A stretch of 64,000 nt of DNA from Marinococcus sp. PL1-022. GTDB lineage: Bacteria; Bacillota; Bacilli; Bacillales; Marinococcaceae. Shown piece after piece: positions 47,113 to 55,832 of this stretch. The position numbers and the translations under genes were made by a program. Every line of letters starts with the position of its first letter. Within the stretch, counting starts at the first letter, position 1. Location of the stretch: assembly GCF_033845285.1 (NCBI RefSeq), contig NZ_JAWXCX010000001.1:2061495-2125494 (forward strand). Direction: 5' to 3'. Below the pieces are notes generated by a model. It saw nothing but the letters and a program-made list of their open reading frames with translations, searched no databases and was not told where the DNA came from.

Positions 47113-48111
47113 ATGGATACAGCAACTCACACTGTGATGGGGATAGGTCTCGGCGGCCTTGCCACCATTGATCCTGCTATTTCAACCGAAGGCGGAGCAA
47201 TGGGCACAATCCTGATCGCGACAATTATAGGCTCTCAGGCCCCTGATTTTGATACCGTATTAAAACTGAAAAATAATGCCGTCTATATCCGCTACCACCG
47301 CGGCCCGACACACTCCATACCCGCCGTATTAATCTGGCCGGTGCTGCTGGCCGCTCTTATATATATGTTTTCTCCGGACGTTGCTTTTTCGCATTTATGG
47401 CTCTGGTCCTTTATCGCTGTCGCTCTTCACGTTTTTGTTGATATTTTTAATGCCTACGGCACACAGGCATTGTCTCCGTTTACGAGGCGTTGGATAGCGC
47501 TTGGCGTGATTAATATTTTTGATTCAGTACTCTTTTTTTCCCACCTGTTTGTATTTATTCTCTGGTGGTTTGATGTACCTAGAGCACCCTCTATGATTGT
47601 TCTATACGTTTTTTTGCTTTTTTACTATTTGTGGCGGTTCCAGGCCCGAAACATTGTTTTGCAAAGAGCCCGGCGCCTGCATCCGGATGCCACACACCTG
47701 TTTATTTCACCGACGTACAACTGGTACCGGTGGCATTTGGTTATTCGTACGCCGCACAGGTTATTTGTCACCAATTACCGAAACGGCCGGCTTCGCTACT
47801 TTGAAACGTATCCGTTTGAACCAATTCCTGATGATCCGGTTATTAATGCAGCCAGATACGATCGGAACCTTGCTTCTTTTCTGTCCTTCTCCCCTACGTA
47901 CCGCTGGATCGTCCGAAACACAGAAGAGGGATACGAAGTGAAATTCATTGACCTGCGTTACCGCAGCAAGGGCTACTATCCGTTTGTAGCGGTCGTTCAA
48001 CTGAACGAGGAATTAGAGATTATGACTTCCTACACCGGCTGGATTTTCAGCGATGATACGCTTCACAAAAAACTCGACAAAGGCCGGGCCTTTTCCTATT
48101 ATACTCAATAA
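47113..48111 (+). CDS. yfhP: YfhP, YdjM/DUF457-type membrane-bound metal-dependent hydrolase
   Basis: The 332-residue protein matches B. subtilis YfhP (327): DTATHTVMGIGLGGLATID at the N-terminus, GSQAPDFDTVLKLKNN, RYHRGPTHSIPAV and HVFVDIFNAYGTQ. His and Asp residues in these segments are the likely metal ligands. About four membrane helices precede a soluble C-terminal domain. YdjM-family proteins are predicted hydrolases of unknown substrate. The start is ATG at 47113 after AAAGGTGG. Confidence 0.88.
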   Translation: MDTATHTVMGIGLGGLATIDPAISTEGGAMGTILIATIIGSQAPDFDTVLKLKNNAVYIRYHRGPTHSIPAVLIWPVLLAALIYMFSPDVAFSHLWLWSFIAVALHVFVDIFNAYGTQALSPFTRRWIALGVINIFDSVLFFSHLFVFILWWFDVPRAPSMIVLYVFLLFYYLWRFQARNIVLQRARRLHPDATHLFISPTYNWYRWHLVIRTPHRLFVTNYRNGRLRYFETYPFEPIPDDPVINAARYDRNLASFLSFSPTYRWIVRNTEEGYEVKFIDLRYRSKGYYPFVAVVQLNEELEIMTSYTGWIFSDDTLHKKLDKGRAFSYYTQ

Positions 48112-48145
48112 TAAAGAGTACGGAGCCGATCTCCGTACTCTTTAC
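48112..48145. terminator. Bidirectional terminator
   Basis: AAGAGTACGGAG and CTCCGTACTCTT form a 12-bp stem after yfhP, facing yfhJ. Confidence 0.85.
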
Positions 48146-48151
48146 TTATAT

Positions 48152-48397
48152 CTAATTAATGCCAAAAAACTTTTCATTCGTTGCTTCGTAGCGGTGCAGG
48201 TGCGGACCGTACTGACGGACCCATTTTTCCACGATCTGCCCGGTTACTTCTTCCCCCTTGTACGTGCGGCCTGCTCTCGCCTGCGTGGATTCAAAATCCT
48301 CCCATAAAAAATCTACCCATTCCCGGGCTTTTTCGTCTGTTAACTCACTATTAACGGAAAGAAGAGTTTCCAATAAATAATTTTTCTGGTTTTCCAT
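48152..48397 (-). CDS. yfhJ: YfhJ family protein
   Basis: An 81-residue protein close to B. subtilis YfhJ (88): LTDEKAREWVDFLWEDFEST near 19-38, YKGEEVTGQIVEKWV and YGPHLHRY. The motif WVDFLWEDFE corresponds to the WVELL motif for which the family is named. No function is known. The RBS GGAGGC precedes the ATG. It is the last of the recX-yfhH-yfhJ run. Confidence 0.85.
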   Translation of the reverse strand: MENQKNYLLETLLSVNSELTDEKAREWVDFLWEDFESTQARAGRTYKGEEVTGQIVEKWVRQYGPHLHRYEATNEKFFGIN

Positions 48398-48417
48398 TCC
48401 AATCGTGCCTCCATTCT

Positions 48418-48732
48418 TTATTTTTCAACCAGCAGAGAAAACGGCAGTGCTTCGATCTGGCTTGAATTGTTCCGGTATCCCCAGGCAAACACGCCGTTAA
48501 TAAATTCTACTTCGAAGGTGGACCCTTCCTGGGCGATGCGGTACGTTTTCCCCGGCTGATAGTCCGCTGGATCAAGCATGTACGTTTTCGCCATTGCAAT
48601 TTTACGCTCATAAACTGCAAATTCATTTCCTCTTCCCATTTGCTCGGCTTTTTTAGACTTTTCGTTTAAGCTTGCGATTTCCTGTTCAAGCTCATACCTG
48701 CTCATCTGGCTGTATCTTTTTTCCATTCCCAT
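48418..48732 (-). CDS. yfhH: YfhH family protein (DUF1811)
   Basis: The 104-residue protein has the same length as B. subtilis YfhH: EKRYSQMSRYELEQEIASL, then KKAEQMGRGNEFAVYERKI, AKTYMLDPADYQPG and NGVFAWGYRNNS. The family has an SH3-like fold and no established role. The start is ATG at 48730-48732 because GAGGAG precedes it by 7 bases. It overlaps the end of recX by 41 bases. Confidence 0.88.
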   Translation of the reverse strand: MGMEKRYSQMSRYELEQEIASLNEKSKKAEQMGRGNEFAVYERKIAMAKTYMLDPADYQPGKTYRIAQEGSTFEVEFINGVFAWGYRNNSSQIEALPFSLLVEK

Positions 48733-49546
48733 GCTCGGTCTCCTCTCTTTTTTCATCTAAAAACCGTTGGATATGCTCCATCGGAAATTGCTTCCGGTAT
48801 AGGTATTCTTTGATTTTCTGTTCAAGCTGACGGCCTTCAAGTTTGCCTTCCCATTTCCGGTAAGCTTTTTCTCCCTGCACGAGCACCGAGTTCCACTCAT
48901 CTTCCTCTGAAGGAGCAAAGTCCGCCTCTTTTACAGCGGCTGAAGCTGTTTCATGATCATATCCTTTCCGGAGCAGCATTTGCAACAAACGCTGTTTCAC
49001 CGCACCGGCCGATTCACCTTTTTTCTGACTCCCCTTCTTTTCTGCAGCGGTCACGGCCCGGTCGAGAGCCAGTTCATCAGTCAGTGTTTTCATTGCCTCG
49101 GAAATATAACTCTCCGCAACGCCTTTTTTCCCCAGGTCCATTCTGATAACCTTCGGCCCTTTATCAGTCGTGTTAATTTTTGTCCGCACAAACGCTTTGG
49201 CAAATTCGCGGTCATTTAAGAATTTATATTTTTTCGCTTTTTCGACCGCCTTCGATGCAGAGGCCTCTGTAAACTCTTTTTCTATTAGATGGTCATATAC
49301 TTCTTTTTCTGTCCGCATCACACTCGATAAGTAATGCAGCGCCCGGTTCCATGCCTTACGTTCATGATCGTCTTCAATCAGAAGTTCAAGCTCTTTTTCC
49401 GTCAGTTCCTTTCCCTTTTTAAGATCCCACTGGACCAAAACAGCTTCATCCACACCGGTTGTGAATGCTTCCCGGTCGGTCTGATCGGTGAAAATATTGT
49501 ATCGCTCGGGATTATTTTTCTGCACTTCAATTTTTGTAATTTTCAC
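48692..49546 (-). CDS. recX: Regulatory protein RecX
   Basis: Modulates RecA filaments. The 284-residue protein is the long Bacillus form with repeated three-helix RecX units: ALHYLSSVMRTEKEVYDHLIE, then VRTKINTTDKGPKVIRMDL and RLLQMLLRKGYDHETASAAV. The start is GTG at 49544-49546 after AAAGGAG; an ATG seven codons upstream overlaps that RBS region. B. subtilis recX (yfhG) has the same neighbours (yfhF, yfhH). Confidence 0.9.
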   Translation of the reverse strand: MKITKIEVQKNNPERYNIFTDQTDREAFTTGVDEAVLVQWDLKKGKELTEKELELLIEDDHERKAWNRALHYLSSVMRTEKEVYDHLIEKEFTEASASKAVEKAKKYKFLNDREFAKAFVRTKINTTDKGPKVIRMDLGKKGVAESYISEAMKTLTDELALDRAVTAAEKKGSQKKGESAGAVKQRLLQMLLRKGYDHETASAAVKEADFAPSEEDEWNSVLVQGEKAYRKWEGKLEGRQLEQKIKEYLYRKQFPMEHIQRFLDEKREETEHGNGKKIQPDEQV

Positions 49547-49666
49547 AAAGGCCCTCTCCTTTTGCATAGTGGAAAATGATTATGACAACCCGCTTTTGGG
49601 TAAAGTTGAATAGTTTCAAAAGTGACGTTTTTACATCACCTTAAGGACTGAAAGGAGAAATACACA

Positions 49667-50563
49667 TTGAATATTGCTATTGCCGGAGGAAGCGGGTATG
49701 TAGGCTCCGCCCTCACAGGCTACCTCGAGCAGATGGGCCACCATATTTATATTTTAACAAGAAACAGTAAAAATAAAAAAAATAGTGAAAATATCACCTT
49801 TATTGAATGGATGAACCCCGGCAGCAAACCCGAGTATGAATTGCCGCCGGTGGATGCTTTCATAAATCTGGCCGGCTCATCGATTGCACAACGATGGACG
49901 GAACAAAATAAAGCAGATATTTTAAACAGCCGTATCGATTCCACCAGAGAAATCATTCGTATTTTTCAAGCAAGCAGCCATAAACCGGAAGTACTTGTCA
50001 GTGCATCAGCCGTGGCTTATTATGGTATGTCCAATGAAGCAGAATTCACTGAAGAATCTCCAAAAGGTGAACCCAGCTTTTTACAGGACGTTTCCGTACG
50101 CTGGGAAAATGAAGCCGAAAAAGCGGAAGAACTCGGAATCCGGGTAGTAAAAGCACGAATGGGTCTCGTTTTGCAGGCATTCATTCCGCCACTTGTCTCT
50201 GCCTATAAAATGTTTGGCGGCGGTACTATCGGAAGCGGTAAACAGTGGTTTTCCTGGATTCATTTAAGAGACGCTGTCGAAATGCTTCTTTTTGCAGCTA
50301 CGAATAAAGAAATTAAAGGTGCTTTGAACATTACTGCGCCCCAGCCCGCGCAGATGGAAACACTCGGACGCGAGATAGCTAAAGTGACCGGACGCCCTCA
50401 CTGGATCTCTGTTCCATCATTTGTTATCGAAAAGATGCTCGGTGAAATGAGTGTAATGATCCTCGGAGGCCAGAAGGTCATCCCCCAAAAATCCATGGAT
50501 CACGGTTTCTCTTTTCATTTTCCGACTCTCCAGCCTGCGCTGATCAATATTTTAAAGGAGTAA
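49667..50563 (+). CDS. yfhF: YfhF, TIGR01777-family epimerase/SulA-like protein
   Basis: A 298-residue extended SDR of the TIGR01777 family: NIAIAGGSGYVGSALTGYL, FINLAGSSIAQRWTEQNK, SASAVAYYG and GSGKQWFSWIHLRD, plus a C-terminal DUF1731 region. Members resemble sugar-nucleotide epimerases and the cell-division inhibitor-like YfcH; the substrate is unknown. The start is TTG at 49667 after GAAAGGAG. It is divergent from recX, as in B. subtilis. Confidence 0.9.
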   Translation: MNIAIAGGSGYVGSALTGYLEQMGHHIYILTRNSKNKKNSENITFIEWMNPGSKPEYELPPVDAFINLAGSSIAQRWTEQNKADILNSRIDSTREIIRIFQASSHKPEVLVSASAVAYYGMSNEAEFTEESPKGEPSFLQDVSVRWENEAEKAEELGIRVVKARMGLVLQAFIPPLVSAYKMFGGGTIGSGKQWFSWIHLRDAVEMLLFAATNKEIKGALNITAPQPAQMETLGREIAKVTGRPHWISVPSFVIEKMLGEMSVMILGGQKVIPQKSMDHGFSFHFPTLQPALINILKE

Positions 50564-50568
50564 TCTTC

Positions 50569-50598
50569 AGCCGTCTGGGCCTTCCAGACGGCTTTTCT
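50569..50598 (+). terminator. Terminator after yfhF
   Basis: AGCCGTCTGG and CCAGACGGCT form a 10-bp stem followed by TTTCTT. Confidence 0.88.
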
Positions 50599-50630
50599 TA
50601 TCAAAGGTGGAGGAATTGTCCATCTGCGCA

Positions 50631-50690
50631 AGTATTACTTATCGTTTTCACTGTTCAGGTTACATAACACTCTATAAGTAGTAATAATAC
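50631..50690. repeat. Imperfect inverted repeat upstream of ectA
   Basis: AGTATTACTTAT (50631-50642) faces ATAAGTAGTAATAATACT (50673-50690), the same half-site with a 6-base insertion. It may be an operator. The rest of the 300-base yfhF-ectA spacer is AT-rich, with no gene. Confidence 0.35.
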
Positions 50691-50795
50691 TCATAAATGC
50701 CCGATAGGCAAGTTTGAACATTTCCACAATTAGCGTTAAGATTTGAAATGTGAGTGTGGCAGATCTTATTACATTTTAAAACAAAGCAATTTTGC

Positions 50796-50823
50796 GTTTG
50801 TTTTTTTTATAAAGAGGTATAGT
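50796..50823 (+). promoter_or_regulatory. ectA: Candidate ectABC promoter
   Basis: TATAGT at 50818-50823 is a plausible sigma-A -10 with poor -35 spacing. GTTTGT (50796-50801) and AGGTAT (50815-50820), 13 bases apart, also resemble a sigma-B promoter (GTTTAA...GGGTAT). Which is used cannot be decided by eye. Confidence 0.45.
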
Positions 50824-50862
50824 ACATGTAGCCCTCTATTAATTTTAAAAGGTGGTAAGAAA

Positions 50863-51381
50863 ATGGAAACGAAAATGACTGGAACGAACGGTTCCGTCGA
50901 TTCAATCGTTTTTGACAAACCAACCGTTGAAGACGGGGCAGACATGTGGGAACTTGTCAAAAACTCCACATTGGATTTGAATTCCTCATATAAATATATT
51001 ATGATGTGTGAATTTTTTGCCGAAACATGTGTTGTCGCTAAAGAAAACGATGAATTAGTGGGCTTCGTAACGGCCTTTATTCCACCTGAAAAACAGGATA
51101 CCGTGTTTGTCTGGCAGGTGGGCGTGGATACTTCCCAGCGGGGAAAAGGCCTTGCTTCACGTTTGCTGGATGCGCTTCTTGAACGGGATGTATGTGAAGA
51201 AGTGCTCTATTTAGAAGCTACCATCACTCCTTCCAATGAAGCCTCTCAGGCTTTGTTTAAAAAGCTTGCCAAGAAACGCGATACTGAAGTGACAGTTTCT
51301 GAATGCTTTACGGAGGATCTGTTCCCGGATGATGAACATGAAGAAGAGTTGACATTTCGAGTCGGACCCTTTACAAAATAA
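50863..51381 (+). CDS. ectA: L-2,4-diaminobutyrate N-acetyltransferase EctA
   Basis: Second step of ectoine synthesis: acetylates 2,4-diaminobutyrate at the gamma-amino group with acetyl-CoA. The 172-residue GNAT protein has WQVGVDTSQRGKGLASRLLD with the acetyl-CoA loop near 85-104, then YLEATITPSNEASQALFKKL near 112-131. SSYKYIMMCEFFAETCVV is typical of EctA. The start is ATG at 50863 after AAAGGTGG; a longer frame from 50743 crosses the promoter region and is rejected. Confidence 0.95.
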   Translation: METKMTGTNGSVDSIVFDKPTVEDGADMWELVKNSTLDLNSSYKYIMMCEFFAETCVVAKENDELVGFVTAFIPPEKQDTVFVWQVGVDTSQRGKGLASRLLDALLERDVCEEVLYLEATITPSNEASQALFKKLAKKRDTEVTVSECFTEDLFPDDEHEEELTFRVGPFTK

Positions 51382-51469
51382 GTAGCGAACATGACATGCA
51401 AAGCGCATGTCATGTATTATGTAAAAACTGAATTTTTCGATAACATCCCCAAGGAGGATACTTACATTT

Positions 51470-52753
51470 ATGATGAAAAATGACCTTAGCGTTTTTAACG
51501 AATACGAATCGGAAGTGCGCAGCTATGTCAGAGGCTTTCCTACGGTGTTCCACCAGGCAAAAGGGTACAAGCTCTGGGATCTGGACGGAAAAGAATATGT
51601 TGACTTCTTTTCCGGCGCAGGAGCACTGAACTATGGACATAACGATGACAACATGAAAGAAAAACTGCTCGCCTACATTCAGGAGGACGGGGTTACCCAC
51701 TCCCTTGATATGGCTACTAAAGCAAAGGGCGAATTTATCGATGCATTCCAAAATATTATTCTGAAGCCGCGCAACATGGATTATAAAATCATGTTCCCCG
51801 GGCCGACCGGTGCGAACAGTGTGGAAAGCGCACTGAAGCTAGCACGTAAGGTAACTGGCCGCACAAATGTTGTCAGCTTTACTAACGGCTTTCACGGCAT
51901 GACTATCGGTGCTTTGAGCGTTACAGGCAACAAATTCAAGCGTAACGGGGCCGGCATGCCTTTATCAAACACCTCTGTCCTTCCGTATGACAAGTTCTTA
52001 AAGGAAAGCGATAATTCCGTTGAATATATTGAGAACTTCCTTGATAACGGAGGCAGCGGCCTTGATAAGCCCGCAGCGTTTATTGTAGAGACCGTTCAGG
52101 GTGAAGGCGGCTTAAATGCTGCAAGCAGCGAATGGCTTCGTTCGATTGAAAAAATATGCCGCGAGCGCGACATCAAGCTCATTCTTGACGATGTTCAGGC
52201 AGGCGTCGGCCGCACAGGTACTTTCTTCAGCTTTGAACCAGCCGGTATTAAGCCTGACTTTATATGCCTCTCCAAATCCATTGGCGGCAACGGCTCACCG
52301 CTTGCCATCACTTTAGTGGCGCCGGAGTATGATAAATTCGCTCCCGGGGAGCATAACGGTACCTTCCGCGGCAATAACTTTGCTTTTGTAACGGGTACTG
52401 AGGCCCTGAATTACTGGAAGGATGACCGTTTGGAAAAGAACGTCCAGGAAAAGTCAGAGCGTATCGCTTCGTTTCTGGATGACATGATTAAAAAGCACCC
52501 TGAAATGAAAGGGGTCCGTAAAGGACGCGGCTTTATGCAGGGCATAATGAGCCCTATCGAGGATCTGTCCGATAACATCGCCGGCAGATGCTTCGAACAC
52601 GGTCTGATTATGGAAACAGCCGGCGCAGACGATGAAGTATTTAAATTGTTCCCGCCAATTACTATTGACGATGAAGGACTTGAACGCGGGCTGTCGATTC
52701 TTCAGCAGGCAATTGAAGAGGTGACCGCTGAAAGCAACCTCGTTGCCAACTAA
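51470..52753 (+). CDS. ectB: Diaminobutyrate--2-oxoglutarate transaminase EctB
   Basis: First step of ectoine synthesis: aspartate semialdehyde plus glutamate gives 2,4-diaminobutyrate and 2-oxoglutarate. The 427-residue class III PLP aminotransferase has [19 protein letters not shown], the [16 protein letters not shown] segment, [14 protein letters not shown] and PLP lysine Lys269 ([13 protein letters not shown]). The RBS is AAGGAGG, somewhat distant (12 bases). A terminator-like hairpin lies between it and ectC. Confidence 0.96.
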   Translation: MMKNDLSVFNEYESEVRSYVRGFPTVFHQAKGYKLWDLDGKEYVDFFSGAGALNYGHNDDNMKEKLLAYIQEDGVTHSLDMATKAKGEFIDAFQNIILKPRNMDYKIMFPGPTGANSVESALKLARKVTGRTNVVSFTNGFHGMTIGALSVTGNKFKRNGAGMPLSNTSVLPYDKFLKESDNSVEYIENFLDNGGSGLDKPAAFIVETVQGEGGLNAASSEWLRSIEKICRERDIKLILDDVQAGVGRTGTFFSFEPAGIKPDFICLSKSIGGNGSPLAITLVAPEYDKFAPGEHNGTFRGNNFAFVTGTEALNYWKDDRLEKNVQEKSERIASFLDDMIKKHPEMKGVRKGRGFMQGIMSPIEDLSDNIAGRCFEHGLIMETAGADDEVFKLFPPITIDDEGLERGLSILQQAIEEVTAESNLVAN

Positions 52754-52784
52754 TTTAACCAATTGACTATCTGGATAAAAAGAA

Positions 52785-52819
52785 GCCGATCGATCGGCAC
52801 CCCGACGGTCGGCCTTTTT
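52785..52819 (+). terminator. Intercistronic terminator-like hairpin between ectB and ectC
   Basis: GCCGATCG/CGGTCGGC (8 pairs with one G-T) plus inner TCGG/CCGA across a bulged A give about 12 pairs with a 4-base loop, then CT5. It could attenuate ectC or protect upstream mRNA. Confidence 0.7.
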
Positions 52820-52859
52820 ATGATATAAACCCTTAACTGATAAGATGGAGGAATAGACA

Positions 52860-53249
52860 ATGAAAGTAATTAAGCTTGAAGATTTGCTCGGTACTGAACG
52901 TGAAGTGGATGACGGTAACTGGGTCAGCCGCCGTTTCATTATGAAAGACGATAACATGGGCTACTCGGTGAATGATACAATTATCCGCGCCGGCACGGAA
53001 ACTCACATCTGGTACCAAAACCATCTCGAAACCGTCTACTGCATTGAAGGAGACGGAGAAATTGAAACATTGAGCGATAATAAAGTATATCAGCTTGAGC
53101 CAGGTGTGCTGTACGCGCTCGATAAAAACGACGAACATATGCTTCGCGGAGGCAGCAAAGACATGCGCATGGTTTGTGTATTCAACCCACCGTTGAGCGG
53201 CCGCGAAGTTCACGACGAAAACGGTGTATATCCGGCAGATCTTGATTAA
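52860..53249 (+). CDS. ectC: L-ectoine synthase EctC
   Basis: Cyclises N-gamma-acetyl-diaminobutyrate to ectoine. The 129-residue cupin has METH-type residues in [20 protein letters not shown] near 41-60, [19 protein letters not shown] and the [17 protein letters not shown] segment near 82-98. The metal and product pocket residues (Glu, Tyr, His) of the family are visible. Length is normal. The RBS is TGGAGG. No ectD (hydroxylase) or dedicated aspartokinase gene follows, so the operon predicts ectoine, not hydroxyectoine. Confidence 0.96.
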
Positions 53250-53254
53250 TATTA

Positions 53255-53290
53255 AAAAATCCCCTGATGCTTTTGGCATCAGGGGATTTG
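53255..53290. terminator. Bidirectional terminator after ectC
   Basis: AAATCCCCTGATGC and GCATCAGGGGATTT form a 14-bp perfect stem with a 5-base loop. It closes the ect operon and the convergent minus-strand gene. Confidence 0.92.
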
Positions 53291-53294
53291 CTTA

Positions 53295-53534
53295 TTAATG
53301 CAGGAGATAATGGCGAAACGTCAGCGTCTGGGCGTCAACACCCAGTTTTTCGATGAACAGCTTCACATCGTGCAGAGAATCGGCAGGGTATTGGAACTTA
53401 CATATCTCCGGGGATTGTTCTTCAATATCTTTTGTCGCAAAACAAAAGGTTGATTCATCCTTATCGTAGTATACGATCAAATCTTCTTCGTGCATTGGAT
53501 GCTTAAAATGTGCTTTATATAATCGGTAGGACAA
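53295..53534 (-). CDS. Hypothetical protein
   Basis: A 79-residue protein, not recognised. Predicted beta-rich start (YRLYKAHFKHPMHEEDLIVYY) and helical end (DSLHDVKLFIEKLGVDAQT). The start is TTG at 53532-53534 after AAAGGGGG, with a spacing of about 10. It is placed 24 bases after corA and before the ect terminator, so probably cotranscribed with corA. Confidence 0.6.
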   Translation of the reverse strand: MSYRLYKAHFKHPMHEEDLIVYYDKDESTFCFATKDIEEQSPEICKFQYPADSLHDVKLFIEKLGVDAQTLTFRHYLLH

Positions 53535-53558
53535 TCCGAACGCCCCCTTTCTACTCTT

Positions 53559-54512
53559 CTATCTAAAAATCTTAAACCATCCATTTCGTTTAAACAAGCC
53601 CAGCAGCACTACCGCTATCAGAAACATTACCCCAAGTGCTATGAAATACCCGTATCTATACTCAAGCTCCGGCATATAAACAAAGTTCATACCATAAAGC
53701 CCTGCAATAAAGGTCAGCGGAATGAAGATGGTTGATACGATCGTGAGCGTCATCATAATCGCATTCATTCTGTTTGATGCCATCGTCTGAAAGTTGTCTC
53801 TCATGTCTGAAGTCATTGCCCGGTTGGATTCAATCATTTCTGTAACCTTTAGGAGGTGATCATAAATATCCCGGTAATATTCCCGCTGCTCGGTAATCAG
53901 GTGCAGGCGCTCCACAAACAACACTCTGTATACCAGGTCTCTCATAGGAACGATGGTCCGGCGGAGCCTCAGCAAATCAGACCGCAAATCAAATACTTCT
54001 TCTATCAGCTTACCATAGGTCAACTCCGCATTGCTTTCCTCGATCTCATTCAGGCGGTCTTCGATTTGATCCAGGACCGGAAAGTATTCGTCCGTCATTT
54101 TGTCTATAATGTGATAGCTGATATCATCCGGATTAAGCGCGGCACCTTCAGTCCGCAGCTTTTTCCAGGAATGGTTAACAGCCGAAGACGGGGCTTCATG
54201 ATATGTAACGACAAAATTGGGGCCAAGAAACATACAGATCTCTTCAGCTCCAAGCGTTTCCTTATCAAGGGCATGGAGAACGAAAAAGCTGTAGCCGTCA
54301 TAGGAATCGTGCTTTGGACGCTGACGCTCCATGTAGCAGTCCTCAATGGCCAGTGGATGAAAATGAAACACCGAGTCCAGCGTGTTTGTTTCCTCCACGG
54401 TGGGAGAGGAATAATCAATCCAGTACCATTTCCATTCGTATTTTTTAAATTCATTCAATGTAATATTGTTTATTGTGTTTCCTTCTGCATCAATACCGGC
54501 ACAGGAAATCAT
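53559..54512 (-). CDS. corA: CorA family magnesium transporter
   Basis: A pentameric divalent-cation channel. The 317-residue protein has a large cytoplasmic funnel (to about 255) with the long helix region (LRRTIVPMRDLVYRVL). Two C-terminal membrane helices carry the selectivity motif YGMNFVYMPEL at the end of the first. A basic end follows (KRNGWF). B. subtilis YfjQ is the likely orthologue, since rlmCD (yfjO) and alkA (yfjP) lie nearby here too. The RBS GGGAGGGG precedes the ATG. Confidence 0.93.
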   Translation of the reverse strand: MISCAGIDAEGNTINNITLNEFKKYEWKWYWIDYSSPTVEETNTLDSVFHFHPLAIEDCYMERQRPKHDSYDGYSFFVLHALDKETLGAEEICMFLGPNFVVTYHEAPSSAVNHSWKKLRTEGAALNPDDISYHIIDKMTDEYFPVLDQIEDRLNEIEESNAELTYGKLIEEVFDLRSDLLRLRRTIVPMRDLVYRVLFVERLHLITEQREYYRDIYDHLLKVTEMIESNRAMTSDMRDNFQTMASNRMNAIMMTLTIVSTIFIPLTFIAGLYGMNFVYMPELEYRYGYFIALGVMFLIAVVLLGLFKRNGWFKIFR

Positions 54513-54570
54513 CAGCAGCCCCTCCCTTCCATCAAACAGCAGTTGTCCGCTGCAGTTATTTTCTCACAAG

Positions 54571-54600
54571 AAAACGGGGCATCCGCGCCGGCGCCCCGTT
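54571..54600 (-). terminator. Terminator downstream of ald
   Basis: AACGGGGC and GCGCCCCGTT form a GC-rich stem. The minus-strand T run is short (T4), so it is moderately supported. Confidence 0.6.
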
Positions 54601-54607
54601 CCACATT

Positions 54608-55729
54608 TTACAACATGGGAAGTATTTCGTCTAACGATGCGTAAGGATAACCTAAATCCTCTGCCACTGCCTGATACGTTACTTTCCCCTGCGCTGTATT
54701 CAAACCTTTGCCAAGCGTCGGGTTATGGGTCAGAGCTTTTGCCGCGCCCTGATTTGCGATCTGAAGCGCATAGGGGATGGTTACATTGGTTAAAGCAATT
54801 GTAGACGTTCTTGGGACCGCCCCCGGCATATTTGCTACAGCATAGTGCACCACACCGTGTTTTTCATATGTCGGCTGGTCGTGCGTCGTTACCTGGTCGG
54901 CCGTTTCAATAATGCCCCCCTGGTCAATCGCCACATCGATCAGAACAGAGCCACGGTCCATACTTTTCACCATTTCTTCTGTCACCAGCTTCGGCGCTTT
55001 GGCTCCAGGAATCAGAACAGCCCCGATCACCAGATCCGACCGCTTCACTTCTTCTGCCAGATTCAGAGGGTTGCTGCTCAGTGTCTGAATCTGGCCCCCA
55101 AAGTCTTCATCAATCTGGCGGAGTCTCGCTGGGTTTAAATCAATAATTGTTACGTTGGCCCCGAGCCCGTGGGCGATTCTTGCAGCGTTCGTTCCAACAA
55201 CCCCTCCGCCGATCACCGTTACGTTGGCCTTTTTCACTCCGGGTACTCCCGAAAGCAGGACGCCCTTGCCCCCATGCACGCTTTCCAGAAACTGCGCTCC
55301 AACCTGGGCTGCCATCCTTCCTGCTACTTCACTCATCGGTGTTAAAAGAGGCAATGTATGGTTTTCCTCGACCGTCTCATAAGCTACTGCGGTGACGCCG
55401 CTTTCGGTCAATGCTTTCACCAGTTCAGGCTCAGCAGCAAGATGCAGATAGGTAAACAGAATCAGGTTTTCCCGGAAAAACTGATATTCCGAAGCCAGAG
55501 GTTCTTTGACCTTCAGGATCATCTCTGCCTGCTTCCATACATCTGCAGCCTCCGGAATAATTTTTGCCCCGGCTGATTCATATTCTTCATTCGAAAATCC
55601 ACTGCCTTCCCCGGCATGATTTTCGACATGTATTTGATGACCCGCTTGTGTTAAATGCACAACTCCGGCCGGCGTAATCGCTACTCGATTTTCATTGTTT
55701 TTTATCTCTTTGGGAACCCCTATAATCAC
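54608..55729 (-). CDS. ald: Alanine dehydrogenase
   Basis: NAD-dependent oxidative deamination of L-alanine to pyruvate. The 373-residue protein begins [20 protein letters not shown], the AlaDH/PNT N-terminal signature. It has catalytic-type Lys and His ([21 protein letters not shown] near 91-100), the NAD loop [21 protein letters not shown] near 171-191 and [15 protein letters not shown] near 293-307. The start is GTG at 55727-55729 after GAGGAGG. Its probable activator gene adeR is directly upstream. Confidence 0.95.
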   Translation of the reverse strand: MIIGVPKEIKNNENRVAITPAGVVHLTQAGHQIHVENHAGEGSGFSNEEYESAGAKIIPEAADVWKQAEMILKVKEPLASEYQFFRENLILFTYLHLAAEPELVKALTESGVTAVAYETVEENHTLPLLTPMSEVAGRMAAQVGAQFLESVHGGKGVLLSGVPGVKKANVTVIGGGVVGTNAARIAHGLGANVTIIDLNPARLRQIDEDFGGQIQTLSSNPLNLAEEVKRSDLVIGAVLIPGAKAPKLVTEEMVKSMDRGSVLIDVAIDQGGIIETADQVTTHDQPTYEKHGVVHYAVANMPGAVPRTSTIALTNVTIPYALQIANQGAAKALTHNPTLGKGLNTAQGKVTYQAVAEDLGYPYASLDEILPML

Positions 55730-55832
55730 GACACATCGCCTCCTCTAATACCTTTTCTATCAGTATAGCGTGTTTCCGGACTATAAGCATTGGCGGATTA
55801 AAATAATATTCCCATTATCCATTTGTGATTTT

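Noticed and set aside
50743-50862. Upstream extension of ectA
   Set aside because: The frame is open, but the region holds the promoter, and ATG 50863 has a good RBS and the usual EctA length.
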